The notes under the pieces are model-generated. The model was not told the origin of the DNA. It was given only the letters and a program-made list of their open reading frames with translations, and did no database searches. From JAOZTV01 sp965371805 (lineage in GTDB: Bacteria > Acidobacteriota > Aminicenantia > UBA2199), in NCBI GenBank assembly GCA_965371805.1, contig CBDUZW010000035.1:1-48937 (forward strand): a stretch of DNA of 48,937 nucleotides, given 5' to 3'. Position 1 is the stretch's first letter. Every line of letters begins with the position of its first letter. The position numbers and the translations under genes were made by a program. Positions 25,399-35,422 of the stretch are shown here, piece by piece.

Positions 25399-25870
25399 CA
25401 GGTCCTCCAGACAAAACTTCATTATACACATCCATGACTAGAGCTTCAAGTGAATTCTCTACAACTTTACTTAGTTTTTCAGACATTTTTATCTCAGCTA
25501 CCTGAATGCCATAAATAACAAGTTTCATTCCTTCAGTTTTTTTCAACTCTGAGGCCTGATCAAGAAAGGATATCAGATCAAATTCATGAAGAGAGTAACC
25601 TTTGTATTGTTTTAGACTTCTTACTTTATCTGGGGTAAATCTTGTATATTCTCCAGGTTTAAGTCCTAAGTTACCCGCATCAATAAATATTACTTTTTCT
25701 CTTTCCTCAAACTGGTGTAGTAGATTCATGCCTGGTGTACCTGCATCAACTATATCAACTTTCTGTCCGTCCAATTTTTCTCTGAGAATTTCAACAGCAT
25801 GCATACCGGCCCCTTCATCACCAAGAAGGTAATTTCCAAGACCGATTACAGCTGTTTTATTTCTTCCCAT
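25391..25870 (-). CDS. [NiFe] hydrogenase maturation protease
   Basis: A 159-residue HyaD/HybD-type endopeptidase. Motifs are GLGNYLLGDEGAGMHAV (Glu binding nickel), VDAGTPGMNLL and VIFIDAGNLG. It removes the C-terminal tail of the hydrogenase large subunit after nickel insertion, and lies directly after that gene (13 bases). The SD before the ATG is weak, so translational coupling to the large-subunit gene is likely. Confidence 0.9.
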   Translation of the reverse strand: MGRNKTAVIGLGNYLLGDEGAGMHAVEILREKLDGQKVDIVDAGTPGMNLLHQFEEREKVIFIDAGNLGLKPGEYTRFTPDKVRSLKQYKGYSLHEFDLISFLDQASELKKTEGMKLVIYGIQVAEIKMSEKLSKVVENSLEALVMDVYNEVLSGGPDA

Positions 25871-25883
25871 AGGTTCTTATAGT

Positions 25884-27182
25884 TTATTTAAACTCTATAT
25901 TCAAATAATGTGTTGAACAGGAAATACAAGGATCATATGCTCTTACAAGCATCTCCATTCTAAATTGTAACTCTTTTTCACCGAGATGTTTCATTTCAGG
26001 AACCATTTTTTCAAAATCAAGCTGAATATTATTATGGTTAAGATTTGTTGGAATTACACAATTCGCTTTTACGCATAATCCATCATCATCATATTCATAT
26101 TCATGAAATAGAATTCCTCTTGGTACTTCAACTGAGCCGGAACCACTTCCTGCTTTAATTTCAAAATTATTATCTTCAACTTTTAGATCTTTAGCAAGTA
26201 ACCAGTCAATACATTCAATTGATTTTTCTACTGCAAATACAGCTTCGACAACCTGAGCTATGTTATTCATATATGGATTATAATTTATTCCATTTAATCC
26301 TAACATTTCTCCAACTGCTTTTGAAAGATCAGTTAGCTGGTTATAATTGTTATTGTATCTTGCAAGTGCGCCAACCATAAATGAGTCTCTATTGAATTTT
26401 CCATATTTAGCTGTAGATTGTGGAACAATAAATTCATTTACGATTTCCTTATATTGAGAAATTGGTAAAGCTTCTTTAATATCATTTGTTATGCAGTCTC
26501 CTTCATAAAAAGCATATTCTTTTTTGCTTGATAATGATAGGTATTCGGTCTCTCTTGTAAAGTTAGGAAGTTCACCGGCTAGAGATTTTATAACTTCTGC
26601 TAAAGCTTTAAGATCTGGAACAGATGCGACTAGCCTATCTTTAAGTCCCTGCAATTGTTTTTTGTCAGGCATTTTTGAGAATTTGCCAACTCTTGCTCTA
26701 ATTGGGTGAGTCGTTCTTCCACCAACTATATCACAGAATTCATTTGCAAGTCTATGGAGTTTAGTAACTAAAAGAACAACATCCGTATGTGTTTTTATTA
26801 AAGGAAAAACACTTCCAACTCTGAGCAGATCCGGAGTTACAAGATATCCAACATGCAGAATATGACTCTGAAGCGTTTCGCCATGTTTTAACAGTTCTCT
26901 TAACTTTGTAGTGGTATCTGATATTTCAATACCCATTGCATTTTCAGTTGCCTTCAATGAAGCTAATGTATGTCCAATTGAACAAATCCCACAGATTCTT
27001 GAAGTTATAGTCGCTACTTCATGGTATTCTCTTCCAACAACCATTGCTTCAAAAAATCTTGGGGCTTCAGGTACCTGCCATTGAATTATATTTTGTGATC
27101 CTTCTGACAGATCAACTTTGATGTTTCCATGTCCCTCAACTCTTGTTACGTGATGAACATCTATTTTCATATTTTCACTCAT
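25884..27182 (-). CDS. hydA: Group 3b-type [NiFe] hydrogenase large (alpha) subunit
   Basis: A 432-residue catalytic subunit. L1 motif RICGICSIGH supplies Cys64 and Cys67; L2 motif DPCISCSTH near the end supplies Cys419 and Cys422 with His425. Seven residues (YLNIEFK) follow His425 and should be removed by the protease encoded next. The N-terminal VTRVEGHGNIKV is typical. Gene order hydB-hydG-hydD-hydA is that of the cytoplasmic NADP(H)-linked sulfhydrogenases of Pyrococcus, which evolve or oxidise H2 and may reduce sulfur. The start codon overlaps the hydD stop (ATGA) with GGAGG upstream. Confidence 0.93.
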   Translation of the reverse strand: MSENMKIDVHHVTRVEGHGNIKVDLSEGSQNIIQWQVPEAPRFFEAMVVGREYHEVATITSRICGICSIGHTLASLKATENAMGIEISDTTTKLRELLKHGETLQSHILHVGYLVTPDLLRVGSVFPLIKTHTDVVLLVTKLHRLANEFCDIVGGRTTHPIRARVGKFSKMPDKKQLQGLKDRLVASVPDLKALAEVIKSLAGELPNFTRETEYLSLSSKKEYAFYEGDCITNDIKEALPISQYKEIVNEFIVPQSTAKYGKFNRDSFMVGALARYNNNYNQLTDLSKAVGEMLGLNGINYNPYMNNIAQVVEAVFAVEKSIECIDWLLAKDLKVEDNNFEIKAGSGSGSVEVPRGILFHEYEYDDDGLCVKANCVIPTNLNHNNIQLDFEKMVPEMKHLGEKELQFRMEMLVRAYDPCISCSTHYLNIEFK

Positions 27183-27928
27183 TTTTTTACCTCCGGATCA
27201 ACTCCGAATATGTTGATCTTCCTTTTTATTTCATCTACTGTATAGTTATATTTTTCAAGGATTTCATGCATTGCATTTTTATTCGGATTATCAACAGTTC
27301 CTCTACATGCTTCACAGGCAACGGCACTTGACGGGCAAACTGCTTCACAACCAGCTCTTGCCAGTGGTCCAAGACATATCTGCCCCAGATCAAAAAGACA
27401 TTCATTTTCCTGAAGTTTACATTCTACACAGACTGGATAATTAGGAAGTTTAGGAATGATTCCAAGACTTATCTCTTTAATAAATCTTACTAACTCAGTT
27501 CTATTTATAGGACATCCTGGTAAATATAGATCAACTTTTACGACTTCATCTACCGCTTTTGTTGGATAAGTGTCCAGATGAGGCATATTATACTTATCAC
27601 CATATACCATCTTTTTTACATTATCAAGACTGGGATTATTGTTTTTCAATCTGGGAATTCCACCTGATACAGCACATGCACCAAACGCAACAATTAGACC
27701 ACTTCTTGCTCTAATATCCTTTATTTTTACTTCATCAACTTCTCTTGTTATAGCACCTTCAATAAAAGCGATGTCATATGCAGGGGCTTTGCCGGTTATT
27801 GCCTCTCTAAATTCAACAATATCAACAAGCTCAGCTACACCAATAACATCCTCTTCGAGATTAACTACCTGGAGCTGACATCCTTCGCAACTTGCAAAGT
27901 CAAAAAATGCAACTTTTGGTTTAGCCAT
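27179..27928 (-). CDS. hydD: Hydrogenase small (delta) subunit
   Basis: A 249-residue iron-sulfur subunit. Proximal cluster ligands are visible as CEGC (Cys14, Cys17), the Cys in AFGACAVSGGIPR and the Cys in PGCPINRTELV. The C-terminal region has many more Cys (CVECKLQENECLF, ICLGPLARAGCEAVCP, CEACRG) for additional clusters. It passes electrons from the NiFe site to the beta and gamma subunits. It has SD GGAGG and overlaps hydG by one base (TAATG). Confidence 0.92.
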   Translation of the reverse strand: MAKPKVAFFDFASCEGCQLQVVNLEEDVIGVAELVDIVEFREAITGKAPAYDIAFIEGAITREVDEVKIKDIRARSGLIVAFGACAVSGGIPRLKNNNPSLDNVKKMVYGDKYNMPHLDTYPTKAVDEVVKVDLYLPGCPINRTELVRFIKEISLGIIPKLPNYPVCVECKLQENECLFDLGQICLGPLARAGCEAVCPSSAVACEACRGTVDNPNKNAMHEILEKYNYTVDEIKRKINIFGVDPEVKK

Positions 27929-28785
27929 TAGATTGCCTCCTTTAAATGTTTAATGTCATCATAATAGAAGACTGCTCCATCCTGACAGACATAAATATTG
28001 TCCATCTGGCAATGTCCACATTTCCCAACACCACATTTCATTCTTCTTTCCAATGATACAATAATTCTCTTATCTGAGAAATCCAGATCATGAAGACTCA
28101 TAATAACAAATTTATACATTATTGGAGGTCCAACAATGATTGCATATGTATTCTTAGGATCAATATTTGGGACTTTTGGAAATAATGTAGTTATAACTCC
28201 AACATTTCCATCCCACTCTCCCGGATTACATGTATCAACTGTTTCGATAAAATTAATATCATCTCTTTTTTTCCACTCTTCTATCTCATCTACAAATAAT
28301 CTCTGGCTGGGATCCTTACAACCGAACATAATAGTGATATTTTTATAATCATCTCTATGTTCCAAAGCATATTTTATAGCCGATCTTGCTGGAACGAGTC
28401 CAATACCACCTAATACAAACAGGAGGTTTTCGCCTTTTAAATTATTCATAGGAAATGATGTTCCGAATGGTCCTCTTATTCCAACATTTTCCCCGGGTTC
28501 AAGACTATGTATTGCATTTGTAACCGCACCTGTATTTCTGATAACCATTTCAAAAGTATTTTCATCAGATGGAGATGAAGAAATTGAAATAGGCGCTTCT
28601 CCAACACCAGGTATTGATATTTCTGCAAACTGACCAGGAAGATGTCCTAAAGATCTGTTCTTAAGTTCAAATAGAAAGAAACTATCAACATTGGTCATCT
28701 TCCTCTTCTCTTTTAAAATAGCTACTTCAGGCAGATATATTGAATTTTGTTGTATCTCTGTACTGCATTCACAATTTTCACACAT
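27928..28785 (-). CDS. hydG: Hydrogenase gamma subunit, FAD/NAD(P)-binding
   Basis: A 285-residue ferredoxin-reductase-like subunit. It has an FAD-binding barrel (about 20-115; APISISSSPSD and FGTSFP), an NAD(P)-binding domain (about 118-235; FVLGGIGLVPARSAI) and a C-terminal [2Fe-2S] site, RRMKCGVGKCGHCQMDNIYVC-type with Cys spacing 4-2-7. It exchanges electrons with NADP(H) or NAD(H). The symbol follows the sulfhydrogenase naming, not the [FeFe] maturase HydG. Located 10 bases after hydB. Confidence 0.9.
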   Translation of the reverse strand: MCENCECSTEIQQNSIYLPEVAILKEKRKMTNVDSFFLFELKNRSLGHLPGQFAEISIPGVGEAPISISSSPSDENTFEMVIRNTGAVTNAIHSLEPGENVGIRGPFGTSFPMNNLKGENLLFVLGGIGLVPARSAIKYALEHRDDYKNITIMFGCKDPSQRLFVDEIEEWKKRDDINFIETVDTCNPGEWDGNVGVITTLFPKVPNIDPKNTYAIIVGPPIMYKFVIMSLHDLDFSDKRIIVSLERRMKCGVGKCGHCQMDNIYVCQDGAVFYYDDIKHLKEAI

Positions 28786-28795
28786 TTTTATCTCC

Positions 28796-29818
28796 TTATT
28801 TATTATCTTCCATGTATTTCAGTATTTTAACCGGACCGGCTATATCTGAAGTACATGAATATGCACATCTTCCACATCCGACGCAGCCAAAAGAATGAAA
28901 TTTTTCTGGAAGTCCTTTTCCTTTTCTGTACATACGATGTCTGAATCTGGCACCTTTATCTTTTCTGAAATTATGACCATCGGCGCATACTGCAAAATCT
29001 TCTAACATACAGCCATCCCAGGTTCTCACTCTGGTACCATTCTGAAGTGATAATTCTACTTCTTCGGATACATCAAAGCAATAACAGGTTGGGCATACAA
29101 GAACGCATGAACCACAGGAGAAACATTTCTCTCCGAATTTTTCCCAAACCTTATGGTCATGATTCTTTACAAGATATTCAGGTATAAGTTCGGTTGGAAC
29201 TGGAATTCTCTGGTCATCTTTTACTTTATTCTTTCCTTCATCTATATCAGCGAGTGAATAGTTATTTTTTATGAAGTTTCCACCATCAAGATATTTTTTG
29301 CCTTTTTTTGAAACAACTTCAACAACATAATCGTCTCCCATATCTACAAGCATTAGATCAGATACTTTATAAGCCTGATCTTTAAGTACAGATTTTGCAA
29401 ATCTATATTTAAAGTATTTTGTAGGGTACATACCTATCATAAGAGAATTTTCTCTTTTCTGCATATAGTGTTCGTCTCTCTCACCTTCAGAAAAAGCCTT
29501 ATCCATTAAGAAAAGTGAGGCAAGATCATAGTAATGTACACCAACAAGTGTGATTTTATCGCACTTATTAACAGCGACATAAGACGCAGCATCCTTTGGT
29601 TTAAACTTTAATAAAACTTCTTTTGGTGGTTGAAAATACTTCTTTGGCGGAAGCATAGTCACATCATAATCCATCTGGAGATCATCTATAGATTCAAGAT
29701 CTGCAAATGCAAAATGGGACCCTTTCTTTACAACGCCAATGGTTCTTTCATTCGAATTTTTAATCTTTTTTTCAATAAAAGATCTAAAATCATTTTTTGA
29801 AATCTTCAAAACTTCCAT
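28796..29818 (-). CDS. hydB: Hydrogenase beta subunit, 4Fe-4S protein
   Basis: A 340-residue electron-transfer subunit. The C-terminal third has two ferredoxin-type clusters: CFSCGSCVLVCPTCYC and CVGCGRCAYSC. The N-terminal two thirds match the beta subunits of sulfhydrogenases and anaerobic sulfite reductase A (PPKKYFQPPKE, VGVHYYDL). First gene of the seven-gene hydrogenase operon; SD AAGGAG. A TATAAT on the minus strand at 29881-29876 may be the operon -10 box, with a poor -35. Confidence 0.9.
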   Translation of the reverse strand: MEVLKISKNDFRSFIEKKIKNSNERTIGVVKKGSHFAFADLESIDDLQMDYDVTMLPPKKYFQPPKEVLLKFKPKDAASYVAVNKCDKITLVGVHYYDLASLFLMDKAFSEGERDEHYMQKRENSLMIGMYPTKYFKYRFAKSVLKDQAYKVSDLMLVDMGDDYVVEVVSKKGKKYLDGGNFIKNNYSLADIDEGKNKVKDDQRIPVPTELIPEYLVKNHDHKVWEKFGEKCFSCGSCVLVCPTCYCFDVSEEVELSLQNGTRVRTWDGCMLEDFAVCADGHNFRKDKGARFRHRMYRKGKGLPEKFHSFGCVGCGRCAYSCTSDIAGPVKILKYMEDNK

Positions 29819-30022
29819 TTAGCACTCCTTTTTTATATTTTTTTGTTTTCTATATACTCTGTAAAAACACTTGTTATTATAGTTAAGTAAATAACGTTTA
29901 AATTATAACAATTTAGCTATGGTTGTCAATAATAAATGCTTAAAAATATATTTTTTTTACATCTTGCAAATATTTTTGTTTTTTATTATTATTATATTTA
30001 TCAAATGACAAGGAAGGGGATT

Positions 30023-33000
30023 TTGAAAAAAACAGTTAACTCGGTCTTAATATTTTTTGTGTTTAGCTTGATCTTATTTGCAGAATTACAAAAAAGACCA
30101 GAACTGGAATTCAGTCATCTGTCAATAATTGATGGGCTCTCTCAAAGTTTAGTAATGTCTATCTGCCAGGATAGATATGGATACATGTGGTTTGGTACTC
30201 AGGATGGACTAAACAGGTATGATGGAAAAACATTTAAAGTATATAAACATTCCCAAAAGGATCCAAACTCAATTATATCCAGTAATATCAGGGTTGTTAT
30301 GGAGGATTCAACTGGAGAGCTCTGGATAGGGACACATATTGGTGGACTTAGTAGATTCAGGAGAAATAGTGATGATTTTGAAAACTTTGTTTATAATGAA
30401 AATGATAAAAGTAGTTTAAGTGGTAATAATGTATTTGCTGTCTTTGAAGATAGAAAAAAAGCACTTTGGGTAGGAATACTGGGAAGTGGATTGAACAAAT
30501 TTGATCGTGAGGAAAAAAAATTTATAAGGTATAAATCTGATTTGCAGGATTCAAGCTCTATAAGCAGTGATCAAACCAGAACAATTTTCGAGGACTCAAA
30601 AGGGCAACTATGGATTGGGAATTATGGTGGCGGGTTAAACAAATTTAATAAATCTTCCGGGACTTTCAATAGTTTCTTTTACTCAAAAAGCGGAAATATA
30701 GAAGAAGATAAAATTATGGTTATATTTGAGTATAAACCTGGAATATTACTTATTGGTACAGATGGAGATGGGATTAAATTTTTTAATACAATTACAGATA
30801 AATATTCCTCCGGTTTTTCAGAAACTTTTCCTGAATATTTAAAAAATGCCCGGATTAGATCGTTTTATAAAGACCAGAGTGGCGTTTTATGGATTACTAC
30901 ATTTGGCAATGGAATAGTTCAAATTATATTTAATGAAGAAGGGGATTATTCTTATATACAATACTTGAGTAATGTTTATAAAACTAATAGCTTGAGTAGT
31001 AATCAGTTACTTGATATTTATCGGAGCCGTGAAGGCTTATTGTATTTTGCAACTTCCGGCAGTGGACTTAATATCCTTGATACAGAACAATCATTTTTTA
31101 CTAATATTTCAACTAATCCTCAAGAGTTGAAAAGTTTAAATAATAAATCTGTTCGTTCTATTTTTCAGGGAAAAGAGAATGAACTGTATATTGGTACAGA
31201 TGCTGGAGGAGTCAAAATACTGAAAGAGAATTCTGTTACTAATTTAGTGAATTTTGGCAAAAACAGGATTTTTGCACTGTTAAAAGACTCTTATGATGAT
31301 TTATGGGTAGGATCATATGAAAGTGGACTATACAACTTAAAAAATGGCGAAAAAAAATTCTTATTATATAAAAATATTTCAAACAACAATAAAACTTTGA
31401 GTGATAATTTAATTAGAGTGATTTTTGAAGATCGGGATAGAATACTCTGGATTGGCACTCAAAATGGTGGAGTTAATAAATTTAATAGAAAAGATCAAAC
31501 ATTTATACATTATAAACATAATAAGGATGATAACAACAGCTTAATTAATAATGAAGTTAAGTCAATTATTGAAGATAAAAAGGGAAAGCTCTGGATCGGT
31601 ACCTGGGGAGGTCTGTCCCGGTTTGATAAAGAAAAAATTCAATTTTTGAGTTATGTTCATGAAAAAAATAATAAGAACAGTTTAAGTCATAACCAAATCC
31701 TTTCAGTATTTGAAGATAGAAATGATATATTGTGGATAGGAACTTTAGGAGGTGGCTTAAATAGATTTGATCCAAAAAAGGATAAATGGGAAAAATATAC
31801 TGAAGATAATGGTTTTCCAAATAATGTTATTTATGGCATTCTTGAAGAAAAAAATAAAAAACCTGATCCGGTTTTGTGGATAAGTACAAATAAAGGGATT
31901 GTAAGGTTTGACACAAAAACAAAAAAAATTAATATTTATGACTCTTCCTCAGGAATTCAAGCAAATGAATTTAACGGAGGAGCGTATTTTCAGAACAAAA
32001 AAGGAGAGATGTATTTTGGAGGGATAAATGGTCTTACAAAATTTGATCCTTCCAAGATAATAGACAATCCATATGCTCCTAAAGTGTGTATTTCAGGAAT
32101 TAAAGTTTTTAATAAATATAAAAACTTTCCCGTTCCTGTAGAAGATTTAAAAGAGATAGAATTTAGCTATAGAGAAAATTACTTTACTATAGAATTTATC
32201 CTATTAAGTTATAGAGGATCTAATAAAAATATTTATAAATATAAATTAGATGGAATTGATAAAGATTGGGTGGAAAGTGATAAAAAAAATAGAGCAAGTT
32301 ATACAAATCTTGAAGAAGGGAATTATACATTTTTAGTAAAAGGAACAAATAATGATGGTGTCTGGAGTGATGAAATTGCGAAATTGAAAATTAAGGTTAT
32401 TCCTGTTTTCTGGAAAACTTTTTGGTTTAAAATGATTTTTATTTTGTTTATATTGATTAGCACTTTGTTTTTTTATAAGAAAAGGACGAAGAAATTAAAA
32501 AATGAAAAAACTAAATTAGAGACTATCAATATGAAATTAAATAAAGAAATCTCTGAAAGAAAAAAAGTAGAGATTGAAAGTAAGCAATTGCAGGAAAAAT
32601 TGATACAATCAGAGAAAATGGAAGTTCTAGGTACTCTTGCAGGTGGTGTAGCTCATGATCTTAATAATATACTAGGGGCTATTGTCAGTTATCCCGACAT
32701 AATATTGATGAAGTTACCGGATGACAGTCCATTGAGAAAACCTGTACTGACTATACAGCAATCTGGTAAAAAAGCCGCAGCGGTTGTAATGGATCTCCTT
32801 ACTCTTGCAAGAAGAGGAGTAAAGGAAAAAAAAATTCTGAATTTGAATGATCTTATTAATGAATTATTAAAATCTCCGGAATTTGAGAAAATAAAAAAGG
32901 AAAACCCTGAGATATCCATTAATGTAAGTTTAGACAAAGATCTATATAATATTTTAGGATCGGAAATACACATTTCAAAGTCATTAATAAATTTAATATT

Positions 33001-33754
33001 GAATTCAGTAGAGGCTATAAAGAAAGATGGAATGATATTTATTTCAACAACGAATATAGTTATTAGTGAAGATAGTGATGCTTCCGGTTTTTTACTAAAG
33101 GCTAATAAATATGCAGTCCTTAGAATACTTGATAACGGAGAAGGTATTGCTCAAAAGGATATCAAAAGAATTTTTGATCCTTTTTATACGAAAAAGAAGA
33201 TGGGGAGAAGTGGAACAGGACTCGGCATGGCAATTATTTCCGGAATGGTAACTGATCATGAGGGGGATATAGATATATGGAGTAGTCTTGGGACCGGGAC
33301 TTCAATTGACATTTATCTTCCGGCTACTGCAGACAAAATTGAAAAAATTGAAGATAATAAACTAATAGCTGAATATACTGGAAATAGAGAAAAAATATTG
33401 GTAATTGATGATGTCCTTCTTCAGCGTGAAATTGCAACCATGCTGCTTGAACAGTTAAATTATGTTGTTTATACCGCTCAAAGTGGAGAGAAAGGGCTGG
33501 CTTTTCTGAAAAATAACAAGGTTGATCTCATTCTTCTTGATATGATAATGGAACCCGGTATAGATGGTTTGACTACCTATAAGAGAATTATTGAAATAAA
33601 CAGGAAGCAAAAGGTTATAATAGCAAGTGGCTTTTCTAAACCTGAAAATGTCGAAGAAGCAATGGAACTCGGTGTTGACTCTTATATTGGTAAGCCATAT
33701 ACAATTGATGTCCTGGGTGAAATGGTAAAACAGGTCCTTAAGAAAGAAAAATAA
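30023..33754 (+). CDS. Hybrid sensor histidine kinase with two-component-regulator propeller
   Basis: About 1243 residues from the chosen start. Order: signal peptide; some 14 Reg_prop blades with the LWIGTxxGGLNRF pattern (about 30-720), enough for two 7-bladed propellers; Y_Y_Y domain (about 725-805); TM (about 815-833); coiled coil; HisKA with phospho-His in LAGGVAHDLNN (about 878); HATPase (GTGLGMAIISGM); receiver with Asp near 1173 (LILLDMIME) and GKPYT. No DNA-binding output. Start: the frame opens at 29936, but TTG 30023 has AAGGAAGGGG upstream and gives a clean signal peptide (KKTVNSVLIFFVFSLILF). It probably senses a periplasmic ligand such as a glycan. Confidence 0.85.
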   Translation: MKKTVNSVLIFFVFSLILFAELQKRPELEFSHLSIIDGLSQSLVMSICQDRYGYMWFGTQDGLNRYDGKTFKVYKHSQKDPNSIISSNIRVVMEDSTGELWIGTHIGGLSRFRRNSDDFENFVYNENDKSSLSGNNVFAVFEDRKKALWVGILGSGLNKFDREEKKFIRYKSDLQDSSSISSDQTRTIFEDSKGQLWIGNYGGGLNKFNKSSGTFNSFFYSKSGNIEEDKIMVIFEYKPGILLIGTDGDGIKFFNTITDKYSSGFSETFPEYLKNARIRSFYKDQSGVLWITTFGNGIVQIIFNEEGDYSYIQYLSNVYKTNSLSSNQLLDIYRSREGLLYFATSGSGLNILDTEQSFFTNISTNPQELKSLNNKSVRSIFQGKENELYIGTDAGGVKILKENSVTNLVNFGKNRIFALLKDSYDDLWVGSYESGLYNLKNGEKKFLLYKNISNNNKTLSDNLIRVIFEDRDRILWIGTQNGGVNKFNRKDQTFIHYKHNKDDNNSLINNEVKSIIEDKKGKLWIGTWGGLSRFDKEKIQFLSYVHEKNNKNSLSHNQILSVFEDRNDILWIGTLGGGLNRFDPKKDKWEKYTEDNGFPNNVIYGILEEKNKKPDPVLWISTNKGIVRFDTKTKKINIYDSSSGIQANEFNGGAYFQNKKGEMYFGGINGLTKFDPSKIIDNPYAPKVCISGIKVFNKYKNFPVPVEDLKEIEFSYRENYFTIEFILLSYRGSNKNIYKYKLDGIDKDWVESDKKNRASYTNLEEGNYTFLVKGTNNDGVWSDEIAKLKIKVIPVFWKTFWFKMIFILFILISTLFFYKKRTKKLKNEKTKLETINMKLNKEISERKKVEIESKQLQEKLIQSEKMEVLGTLAGGVAHDLNNILGAIVSYPDIILMKLPDDSPLRKPVLTIQQSGKKAAAVVMDLLTLARRGVKEKKILNLNDLINELLKSPEFEKIKKENPEISINVSLDKDLYNILGSEIHISKSLINLILNSVEAIKKDGMIFISTTNIVISEDSDASGFLLKANKYAVLRILDNGEGIAQKDIKRIFDPFYTKKKMGRSGTGLGMAIISGMVTDHEGDIDIWSSLGTGTSIDIYLPATADKIEKIEDNKLIAEYTGNREKILVIDDVLLQREIATMLLEQLNYVVYTAQSGEKGLAFLKNNKVDLILLDMIMEPGIDGLTTYKRIIEINRKQKVIIASGFSKPENVEEAMELGVDSYIGKPYTIDVLGEMVKQVLKKEK

Positions 33755-35422
33755 ATGAAATTTGTATCACTAACAATAAATGGTTTTGATGTTAAAGTTG
33801 CTTTTGATGAAAATAGTGTCCATATATATAATGCATATCCGATAAAGGATGATCTTAAACGCAGAGGTTATAGATGGAATTCAGATGAAAAGACCTGGTA
33901 TAATGACAAAAATAGTGTTGAAGATGAACTGTCCATTCTAAAGAATAATCTAAGACCTGAAGATGCTGAACAGGGGCATGATGTTATCAGCACTCCTGTG
34001 GGATTAGATAAGCAGGAAAACCCGGGGATCCCAACATCCAGCACTGTTTCAGAATTGAGAAATAGAATAGAGAGAGTGATTTTAGAATCTGTAGGCGGCA
34101 ATATCTGGGTTCGAGGTGTGGTAGCATCTGAGATTAAAAATTATAAATGGGCCTCCTATTTTGATTTCAGGGATGAGGATGAATTGAAGGATGTTTTTTT
34201 TTCAGCAGAAATTAAGAGTAATTATCTGTCATCAATAAATTATAAGTTAAATAAATCTGGTGTTTCTGATAGTTTAAATAAAGATCTTCCAGTTCTTTTA
34301 CTGGTAAATGTCTCTTTATCCTACAAAAAAAATGTAAATATAAGGTTGGCTGTAATAGATATAATTCCTGAATTTACAAGAGAAAAGATAAAAAATCAGA
34401 GAGAAATAACGATTGATAGATTAAAATCTGAAGGGGTTTTAGAAAATCAGAAAAAACTTGCATTGCCATTGCTTACAAGACAAATTGGTTTAATATCCTC
34501 AGAACAGGGTACTTCAATTCAGGATATATTAGCAGGTATGGGAAGCTATAAAAATAAGTATGATGTATGTTTTATTGATGCGAGGATGGAAGGCGATAAT
34601 GCTGTGTCATCTATTATTAAAGGTATTAACTATTTTGAAAAAAGTCAAAATCCAGTAGATGTAATAGTTATTGCAAGGGGAGGTGGAAGTGAGCAATCTC
34701 TCTCAATATTTAATGATTATAGGATATGCAGAAAGGTCTGTGATAGTAAAATGACAATAATAACCGCAATCGGGCATGAAAAAGATCTCTCAGCAATTGA
34801 ATTATGCTCTTATCTTACACCTTCTCCGTCAACTCCATCAGGAATTGGAAAGTTTTTCTTTGATAAATATATGAAAACGGAGAAAGATCTCTTAAACCTG
34901 TTCAGTAATATTTCAAATTTGAGTTATAATTTTTTCAAAGAACATTTGTTTGTAGTACAGAATAAAATAAATTCTATTGCGATCATTAACAAAAGACTAA
35001 TTCTTGATAATTTTTTTAAGATATCTGACCGGATAAAATATGTATTTTTAAGAGTAAATAGTAAGACTCAATTAGAATCTCAAAAAATAACATTGATGAG
35101 TAATAAAATAAAACCGGAAAGAATTTATTCTACTTTATTGGAAAAGAAAAGCACTATTATTACAAGACTCAATTATGTTTTTGATTCTGGAAATAGAATT
35201 ATAAATAGTACTGATAATGATTTAAAACATACAAATAATATTATTAATGCAAGCGATCCAAAAAATGTTTTAAAAAGAGGCTTTGCATTAACTATGAATA
35301 AAAATGGTGAGATAATAACTTCAAAGAAAAAATTTACTGATAAAAAAGCAGTTTTGAGATTCTATGATGGTGATGTGAAAATAAATAAGATTGAGGATGA
35401 AAATGGAAAACAAGAAAAATGA
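33755..35422 (+). CDS. xseA: Exodeoxyribonuclease VII large subunit with N-terminal extension
   Basis: A 555-residue protein, roughly 100 longer than usual. The first 65 residues form an extra domain with the pattern DLKRRGYRWNSDEKTWYN, like the small domains (DUF5710 or HARP-like) attached to DNA enzymes. Then follow the OB-fold (about 95-200, GGNIWVRGVVASEIK), the catalytic core with IARGGGSEQSLSIFND (about 304-320), TAIGHEKDLSAIELCS and PSPSTPSG, and a coiled-coil region. It degrades single-stranded DNA with XseB. The ATG directly follows the TAA of the sensor kinase, and the gene overlaps xseB. Confidence 0.92.
   Translation: MKFVSLTINGFDVKVAFDENSVHIYNAYPIKDDLKRRGYRWNSDEKTWYNDKNSVEDELSILKNNLRPEDAEQGHDVISTPVGLDKQENPGIPTSSTVSELRNRIERVILESVGGNIWVRGVVASEIKNYKWASYFDFRDEDELKDVFFSAEIKSNYLSSINYKLNKSGVSDSLNKDLPVLLLVNVSLSYKKNVNIRLAVIDIIPEFTREKIKNQREITIDRLKSEGVLENQKKLALPLLTRQIGLISSEQGTSIQDILAGMGSYKNKYDVCFIDARMEGDNAVSSIIKGINYFEKSQNPVDVIVIARGGGSEQSLSIFNDYRICRKVCDSKMTIITAIGHEKDLSAIELCSYLTPSPSTPSGIGKFFFDKYMKTEKDLLNLFSNISNLSYNFFKEHLFVVQNKINSIAIINKRLILDNFFKISDRIKYVFLRVNSKTQLESQKITLMSNKIKPERIYSTLLEKKSTIITRLNYVFDSGNRIINSTDNDLKHTNNIINASDPKNVLKRGFALTMNKNGEIITSKKKFTDKKAVLRFYDGDVKINKIEDENGKQEK

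Noticed and set aside
25399..25431. Upstream start for hypA
   Set aside because: It would hide the essential MHE N-terminus and has no SD; the 25398 start has GGAGG.
29936..30022. N-terminal extension of the hybrid sensor kinase
   Set aside because: No SD precedes ATG 29936, and the added segment is an aromatic-rich stretch ahead of a complete signal peptide that starts at the SD-supported TTG.
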